A stretch of DNA of 64,000 nt from Hymenobacter wooponensis (lineage in GTDB: Bacteria; Bacteroidota; Bacteroidia; Cytophagales; Hymenobacteraceae): positions 496,001 to 560,000 of the forward strand of contig NZ_SRKZ01000003.1 in the NCBI RefSeq assembly GCF_004745865.1, given 5' to 3'. This document shows, in pieces, positions 25,100 through 33,193 of this stretch. The translations under genes were made by a program, and so were the position numbers. Below the pieces are notes generated by a model. That model saw nothing but the letters and a program-made list of their open reading frames with translations. It was not told the origin of the DNA and ran no database searches. Every line of letters begins with the position of its first letter. Position 1 is the stretch's first letter.

Positions 25100-25645
25100 A
25101 TGAATCGTCTCTGGTTCGGCTTGCTATGTTTAATTGGTCTAGGTGGAGTTTCGTCAAAGAGCTATGCTCAGGAAACTACCACTTATAGCCGGCCACAGGC
25201 GTCCATACCCGAGCCTGTATATGTGTTGAACTCTACCATTATCATCAATGGCCTTTTGCAGGAGCTTAACCCGCAAGAAATTACATCAGTAGAGGTGTAT
25301 AAAGGCCCTGGCAGCCCAGAAGCCCCGACGGCAGCGCCGCATCTCAAGAACCTAAGCCCGGCCGGGGCCCTCAATATTACTTCCTCGAAACGCGTACGCA
25401 GTCGCTCATTTGCGCAAGTAGGCCGCCGCTTAGGCCTGCGGGGGCCACTTATTTTTGCCTTAAACGGGCACACGCTCACCTCCCAAGACGCTGCCGCTCT
25501 GCGCATCGCGCCGTCCGCTATTGGGCAGGTACACATCCTGCGGCCCACACCTGAGGCTCCCGAAACCAGAGTAGATATCTGGCTAACTCTATCTCCTAAA
25601 TCTGAGAGCAGCCACCATCCCCCAGGTTCCATCTTCATTCGCTAG
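25100..25645 (+). CDS. Secreted protein with TonB-plug-like repeats
   Basis: A 181-residue protein with a cleavable signal peptide (cleavage near SYAQ, about residue 24). The mature part contains two short plug-like units. One has VLNSTIIINGLLQELNPQEI then TSVEVYKGPG, and the other has LIFALNGHTLTSQDAAAL then IGQVHILRPTPE. This is the pattern with which the plug domain of TonB-dependent receptors ends (name of the variable, then 'i.sIeVlkGp'). No beta-barrel follows, so the protein is a free-standing plug-like module. Function is unknown. It is 45 bases downstream of the polyferredoxin and may be read through from it. Confidence 0.65.
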   Translation: MNRLWFGLLCLIGLGGVSSKSYAQETTTYSRPQASIPEPVYVLNSTIIINGLLQELNPQEITSVEVYKGPGSPEAPTAAPHLKNLSPAGALNITSSKRVRSRSFAQVGRRLGLRGPLIFALNGHTLTSQDAAALRIAPSAIGQVHILRPTPEAPETRVDIWLTLSPKSESSHHPPGSIFIR

Positions 25646-25694
25646 AGTGGGTAGCCTTGCTTGTACAGGCCAGTACGCGTGCCGGAAAATACTC

Positions 25695-26021
25695 TTAGGG
25701 ACGCTTTTTCCGCTGCTCTTGCTGCGGTAGCGGCGCAATGCCACCTTGTGCCTCGTGGTTGGGCGTAGCAGCACGCGGCATTCTAGATGTGGAGGAATCA
25801 GGTACCATGATGTGCATGGCGTTTGGCCGGTTTTCGTATGCACCCGGTGCTAACTTTTGCTGAGAAGCCTTGGTGGTTGACTCTCCAGCAGTGGAGCCCT
25901 TTTCGAGGTGCCTATCCATTTTCAGTTTGTAGTGGCCAAGCCCCACCCCACTTCTGGGGGTAGTTTGAGCCATTACAGCTATGGGCGAGGCACACAGTAT
26001 CACTAGTAACAGACCTTTCAT
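25695..26021 (-). CDS. Small secreted protein of unknown function
   Basis: A 108-residue protein with a clean signal peptide (cleavage after AVMAQ, about residue 19). The rest is hydrophilic and probably disordered, rich in Gln, Pro, Ser, Thr and Lys, and ends in a basic RKKRP tail. No family is recognised. The frame begins at 26057 (ATG), but the ATG at 26021 puts the signal peptide at the N-terminus and is preferred. It lies between convergent and tandem neighbours without clear operon partners. Confidence 0.5.
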   Translation of the reverse strand: MKGLLLVILCASPIAVMAQTTPRSGVGLGHYKLKMDRHLEKGSTAGESTTKASQQKLAPGAYENRPNAMHIMVPDSSTSRMPRAATPNHEAQGGIAPLPQQEQRKKRP

Positions 26022-26113
26022 TAGTAATAGACTTTTGTGTAAAGCAAAGGAGACCACAATGCTAGGTACGGTTGCACTACCCTGCTTATCAATACTCAGA
26101 CTGGTATAGCGGT

Positions 26114-27106
26114 CTACTTGATAAACGCCAGTAAAGCTTCCAGAAAGCGAGGTGTAGCTTCGAGGTGCGGAATGTGGCCTACGCCGCTCAACGGCACCAG
26201 TTTAGCCCCTTTAATTTGGGCGGCTGTGCGGCGGCCCAGCTCCGGGTATTGGCCTAGCGTAGCCAGTAGTTTCTGGTCTTTTACCAGACCCTTGCCTACT
26301 ACCGTACGGTCGTCTTGGCCGATGATAAGGAGCGTAGGCACCGTTACCCGGCTGAACTCGTAGCTCACGGGCTGCTGGTAAATCATCTCGAAAGTAAGAG
26401 CGTTGGCGCGGGCTACCTTCGGGAAATCGGGGTGGCGGGTTTGGGCCGCCAGGGGCAGCAGCCACTCATCGTGGGCTTTGGGGTAGCCGTGAGGATAGTA
26501 GGTGGCGTGATACTTTCGGATGCTCTCCTCGGTGCTCTTGCGCTCTGTAGCCTCGGCTTGGTCAACCGACTGGAAGGGTACGCTTACGCGGTAATCCTCT
26601 AGGCCAATCGGGTTTTCCAGCACTAGCTTTTCGGTGGTGGCCGGGTACATCAGGGCAAAGCGGGTGGCCAGCATACCGCCCATAGAGTGGCCTACGATAA
26701 TGGCTTTTTGCACTCCAAGAGTATCAAGGATGTGCTTGGTATTGCGGGCCAGCTGATGGAAGGAATAATGGATATCTGGCTTATCCGACTTGCCAAAGCC
26801 GATCTGGTCGGGCACTACTACCCGGAAACCGGCTGCCGTGAGGGCCTTAATGGTTTCGCGCCAGTAGGCCCCGAAGAAGTTCTTTCCGTGCAAAAGCACT
26901 ACGGTACGGCCATTAGCTTTAGCCGCAGCCGGCACATCCATGTAGGCCATGCGCATGGCTTGCCCCTCTAGGCGTAGGGGCAAGTATTTTACTGGGTACG
27001 GATATTCGTACCCATCAAGGGTAGCGTTGAATGCCGTGGGGGCAGTGGTTTGGCCTGAAGCGGTAAAAGAGCCTACAAAGGCCAGCAGAACAAGCAGAAA
27101 CTTCAT
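26114..27106 (-). CDS. Secreted alpha/beta-hydrolase
   Basis: A 330-residue hydrolase exported by a signal peptide (cleavage near ASGQ, about residue 19). The catalytic nucleophile is in GHSMGG (S141) and the oxyanion-hole motif is LLHGKNF. An Asp in LLIIGQDDRTV and a His in GVGHIPHLEA (about residue 310) complete the triad. The cap region suggests a carboxylesterase or epoxide-hydrolase-like enzyme acting in the periplasm. The sequence alone does not give the substrate. Start is the ATG at 27106; the gene appears to be transcribed alone. Confidence 0.88.
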   Translation of the reverse strand: MKFLLVLLAFVGSFTASGQTTAPTAFNATLDGYEYPYPVKYLPLRLEGQAMRMAYMDVPAAAKANGRTVVLLHGKNFFGAYWRETIKALTAAGFRVVVPDQIGFGKSDKPDIHYSFHQLARNTKHILDTLGVQKAIIVGHSMGGMLATRFALMYPATTEKLVLENPIGLEDYRVSVPFQSVDQAEATERKSTEESIRKYHATYYPHGYPKAHDEWLLPLAAQTRHPDFPKVARANALTFEMIYQQPVSYEFSRVTVPTLLIIGQDDRTVVGKGLVKDQKLLATLGQYPELGRRTAAQIKGAKLVPLSGVGHIPHLEATPRFLEALLAFIK

Positions 27107-27194
27107 TAGTAACCGGAATTGGCGAAGTCCAGCATACGCAAAAGATGTCGGGTCGTTCCGCTGGCAGTAGTGCTAGGCCAGTCTTACAGCGCTG

Positions 27195-27752
27195 CTACTT
27201 GGCTTCCGTGCCACGCTGTTTGATTAGCAGTTCAATGGTGCGCGTGTCTTCGTCGCTCCAGATTACACTGCGCACGTTGTCGAGGTCGAGGACGGTGTGG
27301 CCATCGGGCTCGCCGTACTGCGTGTACACTTCTACCAGCAGTTCGTCTTCCGTGATGCGCTCAATGTAGCCGTACAGGTCGCTGTCGGCGTGGGTTTCCA
27401 GCTGCACCAGTTGGCGCACTTCGCTGGCCCGTTGCAGCACCGAGGCTACCGTGAGATATTGGTTATCCAGCCCATCGGGGGCGGCCGGGCGGGCATACAC
27501 CACCTCGGGGTTATGCTCCTTGAACTCAATCAAGCGCACATACTTGTCATAAAAATGCACCTGCGATACGTTGCTAAGGCTTAGCGTGCGTACGCCCGTA
27601 AGCAGGCCCTGGCGCGTGATGGTGCGCAGCACCACTAGCTCGGGGTTGTGGTTGAGCACGTAGCCCAAAAACGTACCGCCACTACTTTGAATGGACACTA
27701 CTCGCCGGCTGCGTTGCGCCCGCTGGAGCATATCAGTTAATAAAGCACCCAT
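27195..27752 (-). CDS. Unknown protein with two tandem Sm-like units
   Basis: A 185-residue soluble protein with an internal duplication. Residues about 25-80 (SGGTFLGYVLNHNPELVVLR ... LSLSNVSQVHFYDKYVRLIE) and about 119-175 (LYGYIERITEDELLVEVY ... LDLDNVRSVIWSDEDTRTIE) align with the same order of short strands. That order is compatible with a five-stranded Sm- or PRC-barrel-like unit. No catalytic residues stand out. The frame is open to 27803, but that start lies inside the bcp terminator hairpin, so the ATG at 27752, 49 bases from an exact -7 box, is taken. Function unknown. Confidence 0.7.
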   Translation of the reverse strand: MGALLTDMLQRAQRSRRVVSIQSSGGTFLGYVLNHNPELVVLRTITRQGLLTGVRTLSLSNVSQVHFYDKYVRLIEFKEHNPEVVYARPAAPDGLDNQYLTVASVLQRASEVRQLVQLETHADSDLYGYIERITEDELLVEVYTQYGEPDGHTVLDLDNVRSVIWSDEDTRTIELLIKQRGTEAK

Positions 27753-27773
27753 GTAATTTAAACTATAAAAAAA

Positions 27774-27800
27774 CCGCCCGGCTCTCATTGAACCGGGCGG
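27774..27800 (-). terminator. Intrinsic terminator of bcp
   Basis: 8-nt perfect GC stem (27774-27781 with 27793-27800). On the minus strand it is followed by a run of T residues, just downstream of bcp. Confidence 0.85.
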
Positions 27801-27808
27801 CAAATATA
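27801..27808 (-). promoter_or_regulatory. Promoter box abutting the bcp terminator
   Basis: Minus strand reads TATATTTG, an exact TAnnTTTG box, directly upstream of the bcp terminator stem. Transcription would begin about 7 bases on, inside the stem, so the new transcript would escape the hairpin. Confidence 0.5.
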
Positions 27809-27851
27809 CACCTCGACTGTACTAGCCAAGTAAGCTATAGCACGACGTGGC

Positions 27852-28316
27852 CTAGGTGGTGGCGCGTAGCTTCGTGAGAACCTGCTTGGCCTCCGAAACG
27901 TGGTCGGTGGCGCGATTCATGGAGTTGAAGATATACTGAATGCGGCCCTCCGCATCAATCACGAAGGTTACGCGGCCGGGCAGCAGGCCTAGCAAAGCGC
28001 GCGGCACCTCATACTGCTTGCGCACGCGGCCGCCCGTGTCGGCGAGGAGCGGGAAAGGCAGGCGGTGCTTTTGCGTGAATTTCTGGTGGGAGGTTTCACT
28101 GTCGGAGCTCACCCCTACCACTTCGGCGCCCAACTCCTGAAAATCCTCGTACTGGTCGCGGAACGAGCAAGCCTCGGCGGTGCAACCTGGCGTATCGTCC
28201 TTGGGATAGAAATAGAGGACTATGCTGCGCTTCCCGCGGTAGTCGCTGAGCTGGAAAGTTTCGCCAGTAGTGGTTTTCAGAGAGAAATCGGGCGCGAGGT
28301 CGCCAATCTGGAGCAT
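27852..28316 (-). CDS. bcp: Thiol peroxidase Bcp (peroxiredoxin Q)
   Basis: A 154-residue atypical two-Cys peroxiredoxin that reduces H2O2 and organic hydroperoxides with thioredoxin. The active-site segment YPKDDTPGCTAEACSFRD holds the peroxidatic Cys45 and, five residues on, the resolving Cys50, the spacing of the Bcp/PrxQ group. The N-terminal GDLAPDFSLKTTTG and the thioredoxin-like strands complete the domain at normal length. The cytoplasmic enzyme starts at the ATG at 28316 and is followed by a strong terminator. Confidence 0.96.
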   Translation of the reverse strand: MLQIGDLAPDFSLKTTTGETFQLSDYRGKRSIVLYFYPKDDTPGCTAEACSFRDQYEDFQELGAEVVGVSSDSETSHQKFTQKHRLPFPLLADTGGRVRKQYEVPRALLGLLPGRVTFVIDAEGRIQYIFNSMNRATDHVSEAKQVLTKLRATT

Positions 28317-28496
28317 GGAATCAGGAGTAAGAACCGTAAGAAACTAGCCTGCAAACGTGCTGTTGCAAGAATTGTTCAGGTCAGGCAAGCTAGGCTAAAG
28401 TCACAACGAGCACAACTGTGCATCTTTGTAGCCGTTGTTTGCCCATACGGCTCTCCTTTTGCCCACTTGCTACTACTCAGTAGCATCTTCCCCTGC

Positions 28497-29201
28497 ATGA
28501 CCTCTACCCCGCCCCTCATCGACGTTATCATTCCGGCCTACAACGAGGAGGGGTCTATTGCCAAGGTGCTGGCTGAAATTCCGGCGGGCCTAGTCCGGGA
28601 AGTAATTGTGGTAGATAATAACTCCTCCGACCGCACCGGGGAAGTAGCCCAGGCTGCCGGGGCCACCGTGCTGCGGGAGCCACGCCCCGGCTACGGCCAT
28701 GCTTGCCTGGCCGGCATGGCTCGCTGCTTCGGCCGCACCGCCGCCGAGCAGCCCGACATCATCGTGTTTCTGGATGGCGACTACTCCGACTATCCCGCCG
28801 ACATGACGGCCCTGGTGGCGCCCATTCTGCGCGGCGAGGCCGACATGGTCATTGGCTCCCGAGCCTTGGGCGAGCGGGAGTCGGGCTCTATGCTGCCCCA
28901 GCAGATCTTCGGAAACTGGCTGGCCACTACCTTGCTCCGCTGGTTCTACGGCGCGCAGTTCACCGACCTAGGCCCCTTCCGGGCAATTCGGCGCGAGGCC
29001 CTGGAGCAGATTGGGATGCAGGATACCACCTACGGCTGGACGGTAGAGATGCAGTTAAAGGCGGCGCGCCTGAAGCTGCGCAACGTTGAGGTGCCCGTGC
29101 GCTACCGTCGCCGCATCGGCGTCTCGAAAGTATCGGGCACGGTGAAAGGTACCCTGGGCGCTGGCTACAAAATTCTCTGGACGATTTTCCGGTACCTCTA
29201 A
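28497..29201 (+). CDS. GT2 glycosyltransferase (polyprenyl-phosphate type)
   Basis: A 234-residue glycosyltransferase with the N-terminal pattern IDVIIPAYNEEGSIAKVLAE, the sugar-nucleotide site VVDNNSSDRTGEVA, and the DGDYSDYP acidic site. It ends in VRYRRRIGVSKVSGTVKG, as in dolichol/undecaprenyl-phosphate mannose- or glucose-transferases, and has no C-terminal membrane helices. It probably charges a polyprenyl phosphate with a sugar for the membrane-bound GT encoded two genes later. The frame is open from 28065 because it crosses the bcp gene antisense; the ATG at 28497 is the real start. First gene of a three-glycosyltransferase operon. Confidence 0.9.
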   Translation: MTSTPPLIDVIIPAYNEEGSIAKVLAEIPAGLVREVIVVDNNSSDRTGEVAQAAGATVLREPRPGYGHACLAGMARCFGRTAAEQPDIIVFLDGDYSDYPADMTALVAPILRGEADMVIGSRALGERESGSMLPQQIFGNWLATTLLRWFYGAQFTDLGPFRAIRREALEQIGMQDTTYGWTVEMQLKAARLKLRNVEVPVRYRRRIGVSKVSGTVKGTLGAGYKILWTIFRYL

Positions 29202-29303
29202 GCCCACCCTGCGGCGGATTGCGGACAGGCCTACGAAAGCTGGTGCAGCTTCCCGTTCTTTGTAGCCCGCACTCCGTTACCCCTCACTGCTCATCACCCC
29301 TTA

Positions 29304-30779
29304 ATGCTTGGTCTGGAACTTCTGCTGGTAGCACTCTACGGCCTGTGCCTGGTGTTCATTTTAAGCTTCAGCCTGACGCAATTTCAGCTTACCCGGTTAG
29401 CCCGCCGTGCTTACCGCCAACCCGCTGCTCCACTCCCCCCGGTACCTGCGGAGTGGCCGCTAGTCACCGTTCAGCTACCCATCTACAACGAGCTGTATGT
29501 AGTTGAACGTGTGATTGATGCCTGCGCCCGCCTCCAGTACCCCTTGCACCGCCTGCACCTGCAGGTGCTCGACGATTCCACCGACGAAACGGTGGCCCTG
29601 GCGGCTGAGCGGGTGGCCTACCACCGCGCCCAAGGCCTGCGCATCGACCATGTGCGGCGCCCCACCCGGGAGGGCTTTAAGGCGGGTGCCCTACGCTATG
29701 GCCTAGAGCAAACCGATGGGGAGTTCATTGCCATTTTTGACGCCGACTTCATCCCGGAGCCCGACTTCCTGCAGCGCACCATTCCGCACTTTCAGGAGGA
29801 GCGCACGGGCGTGGTACAAACCCGCTGGGGCCACCTCAACGAAGAATACTCCCTGCTGACTGAGCTGCAGGCCTTTGGCTTGAATGCCCACTTTTACGTG
29901 GAGCAGGTGGGCCGCACGGCCGGCGGCTACTTCATCAACTTCAACGGTACCGGCGGCGTGTGGCGGCGCTCCTGCATTGAGGATGCCGGGGGCTGGCAGG
30001 CCGACACCCTGACCGAAGACCTGGATTTAAGCTACCGGGCCCAGATGCGCGGCTGGCGTTTTAAGTACCTGCCACGGGTGGTGGCGCCCGCTGAGCTGCC
30101 CGCCGCCATGGATGCCCTGAAGTCGCAGCAATTCCGCTGGACTAAGGGCGCCGCTGAAACTGCCCGCAAGCACCTGGGCCGGGTGTTGCGCTCCTCAGAG
30201 TCAATTGGGATAAAAATTCACGCCACGTTTCACCTGCTCAACAGTTCCGTGTTCGGGGCCATTCTGCTGATGGCGGTGCTAAGCGTGCCGCTCGTGTACG
30301 TGCGCGCCGACCTACCCGCCCTGCGGCCGGCCTTCCAGATGGCCTCGGTGTTTCTGCTGGCTTTCGTGCCCCTCACTTACTATTACTATACCTCCTGGCA
30401 GCTAGCCTCTCAAGACCGCAAACCTACCGGTCCGGGCTTCTTGCTGCGCTTTCTGTTGTTTTTGTCGGTGATGATGGGCCTCTCATTGCACAATGCCCGC
30501 GCGGTGGCGCTAGGCCTGCTGGGCCGGCAGTCGGCCTTCATCCGGACGCCCAAGCTGGGACTGGTGCGCCGACAGGGCACGTGGCAGGGCCGCCGCTACC
30601 GCACCGGTGGCCTCGATGGCCTCACTATGCTGGAGGGCTTATTGGCCCTGTACTTCCTGGCAGGCCTGGCCGCCGGTATCTACTTCCGCGACTTTGGCCT
30701 GTTCCCGTTCCATTTTATGCTCACGGTGGGCTACGGGGTGGTGTTCTATTACTCCCTACGCCACAATGCGCGGCGGTAA
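29304..30779 (+). CDS. Membrane GT2 processive-type glycosyltransferase
   Basis: A 491-residue membrane glycosyltransferase of the cellulose synthase/ceramide glucosyltransferase-like group. After one N-terminal membrane helix comes a GT-A domain with VTVQLPIYNELYVVERVIDA, LDDSTDET, then FDADFIPEP (DxD), GTGGVWRR and TEDLDLSYR. QQFRWTKG is the QxxRW motif that marks processive beta-glycosyltransferases. Several C-terminal membrane helices form the exit channel. It would make a beta-linked glycan or glycolipid at the inner membrane. Second gene of the operon; start is the ATG at 29304. Confidence 0.93.
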   Translation: MLGLELLLVALYGLCLVFILSFSLTQFQLTRLARRAYRQPAAPLPPVPAEWPLVTVQLPIYNELYVVERVIDACARLQYPLHRLHLQVLDDSTDETVALAAERVAYHRAQGLRIDHVRRPTREGFKAGALRYGLEQTDGEFIAIFDADFIPEPDFLQRTIPHFQEERTGVVQTRWGHLNEEYSLLTELQAFGLNAHFYVEQVGRTAGGYFINFNGTGGVWRRSCIEDAGGWQADTLTEDLDLSYRAQMRGWRFKYLPRVVAPAELPAAMDALKSQQFRWTKGAAETARKHLGRVLRSSESIGIKIHATFHLLNSSVFGAILLMAVLSVPLVYVRADLPALRPAFQMASVFLLAFVPLTYYYYTSWQLASQDRKPTGPGFLLRFLLFLSVMMGLSLHNARAVALGLLGRQSAFIRTPKLGLVRRQGTWQGRRYRTGGLDGLTMLEGLLALYFLAGLAAGIYFRDFGLFPFHFMLTVGYGVVFYYSLRHNARR

Positions 30780-30794
30780 GTTGTGCACCAGCCC

Positions 30795-32213
30795 ATGCCT
30801 CAGTCTACTGGCCTACGCCCCGTTCATTGGCTGCTCCTGCTGATAAGCGCAGTGGCCTACGTGGCCCTGGCTTACACTGTGCCGCGCCAAAGCTTCTGGC
30901 TGCTACTTACCTGGATGGCGGTAGCCTTCGGGGCCTATGCGGCGCTTTGGTACACACGGCTCCCGCTGAAAGCCGGTCTGGCGGCCGCCCTGCTTCTGCG
31001 CCTGCTGTGGCTGCCGGCTCTGCCTCCATTCTCCGATGACTATCACCGCTTTCGCTGGGATGGACTGCTGGTTGCGGCCGGCATCAACCCCTACCAGTTC
31101 CGGCCCGATGAGTTTACGCTCCCCGGCCACCCTGCCCAAACCCAAGCCAAGACTGGCCTAGCCGACACGCTCAGCCCTGTGCAGCACCCGCCGCAGCATT
31201 TGCTTTCCGCGGCAGCGCAGCACCAGCTGGCGGTAGAATATCCGCTGCTCAACTCGCCCCACTATTACTCGGTGTACCCACCGGTGTGCCAGGCGGTATT
31301 TGTCGCGGCCGTTAAGATGTTCCCCACGAGTGCCACGGGGTTTGCCTTTCTGCTGCGGCTGGTGCTGCTGGCGGCTGAGCTAGTCACGGCGTGGCTGCTC
31401 GGGCGGCTGCTCTTGGCATTTGGGCAGGATGCACGGCGGGCGTTGCTCTATCTGCTGAACCCACTGGTACTAGTGGAGCTAACCGGCAACCTTCATTTTG
31501 AGGCCCTCGTGATTTGCCTGCTGCTACTACTGCTGGGGCTGCTCTGGCGCGGGCGCGTGGTGTTGGCAGGCGTGGCCTTAGGGCTGGCAGTGGCCACCAA
31601 GTTTCTGCCATTGCTGGTGCTGCCGCTGCTGGTGCGCCGCCTCGGCTGGTGGCGGTGGCTGCTATTCTCTGTGGTTACGGGCGCTACGCTGCTGGTGGTA
31701 TTCGTGCCGTTTCTGTCGTGGGAGCTATTCAGCAACATTGGCAAAAGCCTGAACCTCTACTTCCGCAGCTTCGAGTTCAATGCCAGCTTCTACTACCTGC
31801 TGCGCCCCGTAGGCCAGTGGCTGACGGGTTACAACGAAATTGCTCGCATTGGCCCCGCTCTGGCGCTCACCACCGCCGTGGGCGGACTGCTGCTGGCGGC
31901 CCGCGAGCCTCACCCTAACTGGCCTATGCTGCCGCGCGCTTTACTGCTGCTGCTCACCTTATATTATCTCTTGGCTACCACCGTGCATCCGTGGTACATC
32001 ACGCCGCTGGTGGCGCTGAGCGTGTTCAGCCACTACCGCTTTGCGCTGGTGTGGTCCGGCATGGCTGTTCTCTCCTACGCAGCTTATCAGACCCTGGCCT
32101 ACACCGAGAACCTGTGGTTGGTGGGGCTGGAATATGCCGTAGTAATAGGGTTGTTCCTGTGGGAGATGCGGCGGCCAAGACCTAGGCCTGTGGCCGACCT
32201 CCGGCAGCGGTAG
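30795..32213 (+). CDS. GT87/mannosyltransferase-like polytopic protein
   Basis: A 472-residue membrane protein with about ten to twelve hydrophobic segments and the early loop LPPFSDDYHRFRWDGLLVAAGINPYQ, the acidic SDD-type site of GT-C enzymes followed by the INPY motif typical of polyprenyl-phosphate mannosyltransferases (GT87-like). It would use the polyprenyl-phosphate sugar made by the first gene of the operon. A GTG four codons earlier (30783) is possible, but the ATG at 30795 is simpler. The last 32 bases overlap the convergent lipoprotein gene. Confidence 0.85.
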   Translation: MPQSTGLRPVHWLLLLISAVAYVALAYTVPRQSFWLLLTWMAVAFGAYAALWYTRLPLKAGLAAALLLRLLWLPALPPFSDDYHRFRWDGLLVAAGINPYQFRPDEFTLPGHPAQTQAKTGLADTLSPVQHPPQHLLSAAAQHQLAVEYPLLNSPHYYSVYPPVCQAVFVAAVKMFPTSATGFAFLLRLVLLAAELVTAWLLGRLLLAFGQDARRALLYLLNPLVLVELTGNLHFEALVICLLLLLLGLLWRGRVVLAGVALGLAVATKFLPLLVLPLLVRRLGWWRWLLFSVVTGATLLVVFVPFLSWELFSNIGKSLNLYFRSFEFNASFYYLLRPVGQWLTGYNEIARIGPALALTTAVGGLLLAAREPHPNWPMLPRALLLLLTLYYLLATTVHPWYITPLVALSVFSHYRFALVWSGMAVLSYAAYQTLAYTENLWLVGLEYAVVIGLFLWEMRRPRPRPVADLRQR

Positions 32214-33138
32214 TGTCGGTGGGTGGGCTGGGCTTGGGCCAGTAGGCGTAGCGCCGCACCTGCTTCAGCAACAATGTGCGGCCATCCCAGGTAGTTTGCC
32301 GCAGCAGCAGGTTGGGGTAGCGCTTGGCAAACCAGTACACATTCTGCTTCTGCTCTTGCAAGGACACCGTCACGCGCCAAGCCGGCTCGGCGGTATCATT
32401 GGGCTGGGCATCTTCCGTTATCACCAGCGCCTTATATAGCTCCGGCACCTTGGCTTGGGTGGTTTGCTGCAACTCGTAGATGGGCACCGTAAAAGAGGGC
32501 TTGCGTTCAAAACGCATCGTGCGCAGCACATAGGGTAAGGCATCCTCAAACAAGGCCTCCCGCCGTAGCTGCCGCCGCCCGGCCCCTTGACTGTCCCAGT
32601 AGGAGTTATAGCTTTGGTTATAGTGCAAGCCTTCGTCGGTGATGGCTTTGAAGGTATTGCCGCACCACTCCTGCGAGGAGGTAGTCATCTTGTGCAGCAT
32701 GGTGGGCTGGTCGCGACGGAAGAACAGCGAAGTCAGGTAATGATAGGGATAGTTTTCCGTCGGGATGGCGCAGAACTCGTTGACCTTCATAACCGGAAAC
32801 ACATCCTTGCGCTGGTAGTCGTCGGTCTTGACGTTGTATTGCGCGTTGAACTCCTCCTTCACTGTAATAATGGTGTACTCGAATGTGCGAGTCTCGCCGT
32901 ACACCACTCGCTCGGCGGCGTACGTGGCAACCTCTGCCAGGCCATCTTCCCAAAGCGTATTCATGGCCCACTGGTGGTTGAATGCTCCTCCACGGCGCGT
33001 GAGCACATGATCAGTGATGGCAGGGGCTGCTTTGGTAGAAGTCGTTTTCTTTTTTTCACTGCCAGAAGAGCACGCCGCCGCGAGGCCACTCAGGGCCACG
33101 AACACCATTCGAACGGACAATCTTCTTACTCGAGACAT
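32182..33138 (-). CDS. Putative lipoprotein of unknown function
   Basis: A 318-residue protein with an N-terminal lipobox (LAAAC, Cys at about 23) and a Lys/Thr-rich tether (about 28-40). The mature domain has many aromatic residues and regularly spaced strands (TFEYTIITVKEEFNAQYNV, CAIPTENYPYHYLTSLFFRR, the later WAVTV-like strand and the final QVRRYAYWPKP). It is probably an outer-membrane beta-rich lipoprotein. I do not recognise a defined family. Of the two ATGs at the 5' end, 33138 puts the basic start right before the hydrophobic core and is preferred over 33153. It lies 55 bases before the arsenosugar-type cluster ends and may have a separate role. Confidence 0.65.
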   Translation of the reverse strand: MSRVRRLSVRMVFVALSGLAAACSSGSEKKKTTSTKAAPAITDHVLTRRGGAFNHQWAMNTLWEDGLAEVATYAAERVVYGETRTFEYTIITVKEEFNAQYNVKTDDYQRKDVFPVMKVNEFCAIPTENYPYHYLTSLFFRRDQPTMLHKMTTSSQEWCGNTFKAITDEGLHYNQSYNSYWDSQGAGRRQLRREALFEDALPYVLRTMRFERKPSFTVPIYELQQTTQAKVPELYKALVITEDAQPNDTAEPAWRVTVSLQEQKQNVYWFAKRYPNLLLRQTTWDGRTLLLKQVRRYAYWPKPSPPTDTTAAGGRPQA

Positions 33139-33193
33139 GAGCTGATACGACATGACAGACGGGCTTCCATACGCGTATCGCGCCGGAAAGTGT

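Noticed and set aside
27753..27803. Longer N-terminus of the duplicated-unit protein
   Set aside because: It would be coded within the bcp terminator hairpin; the ATG at 27752 fits better.
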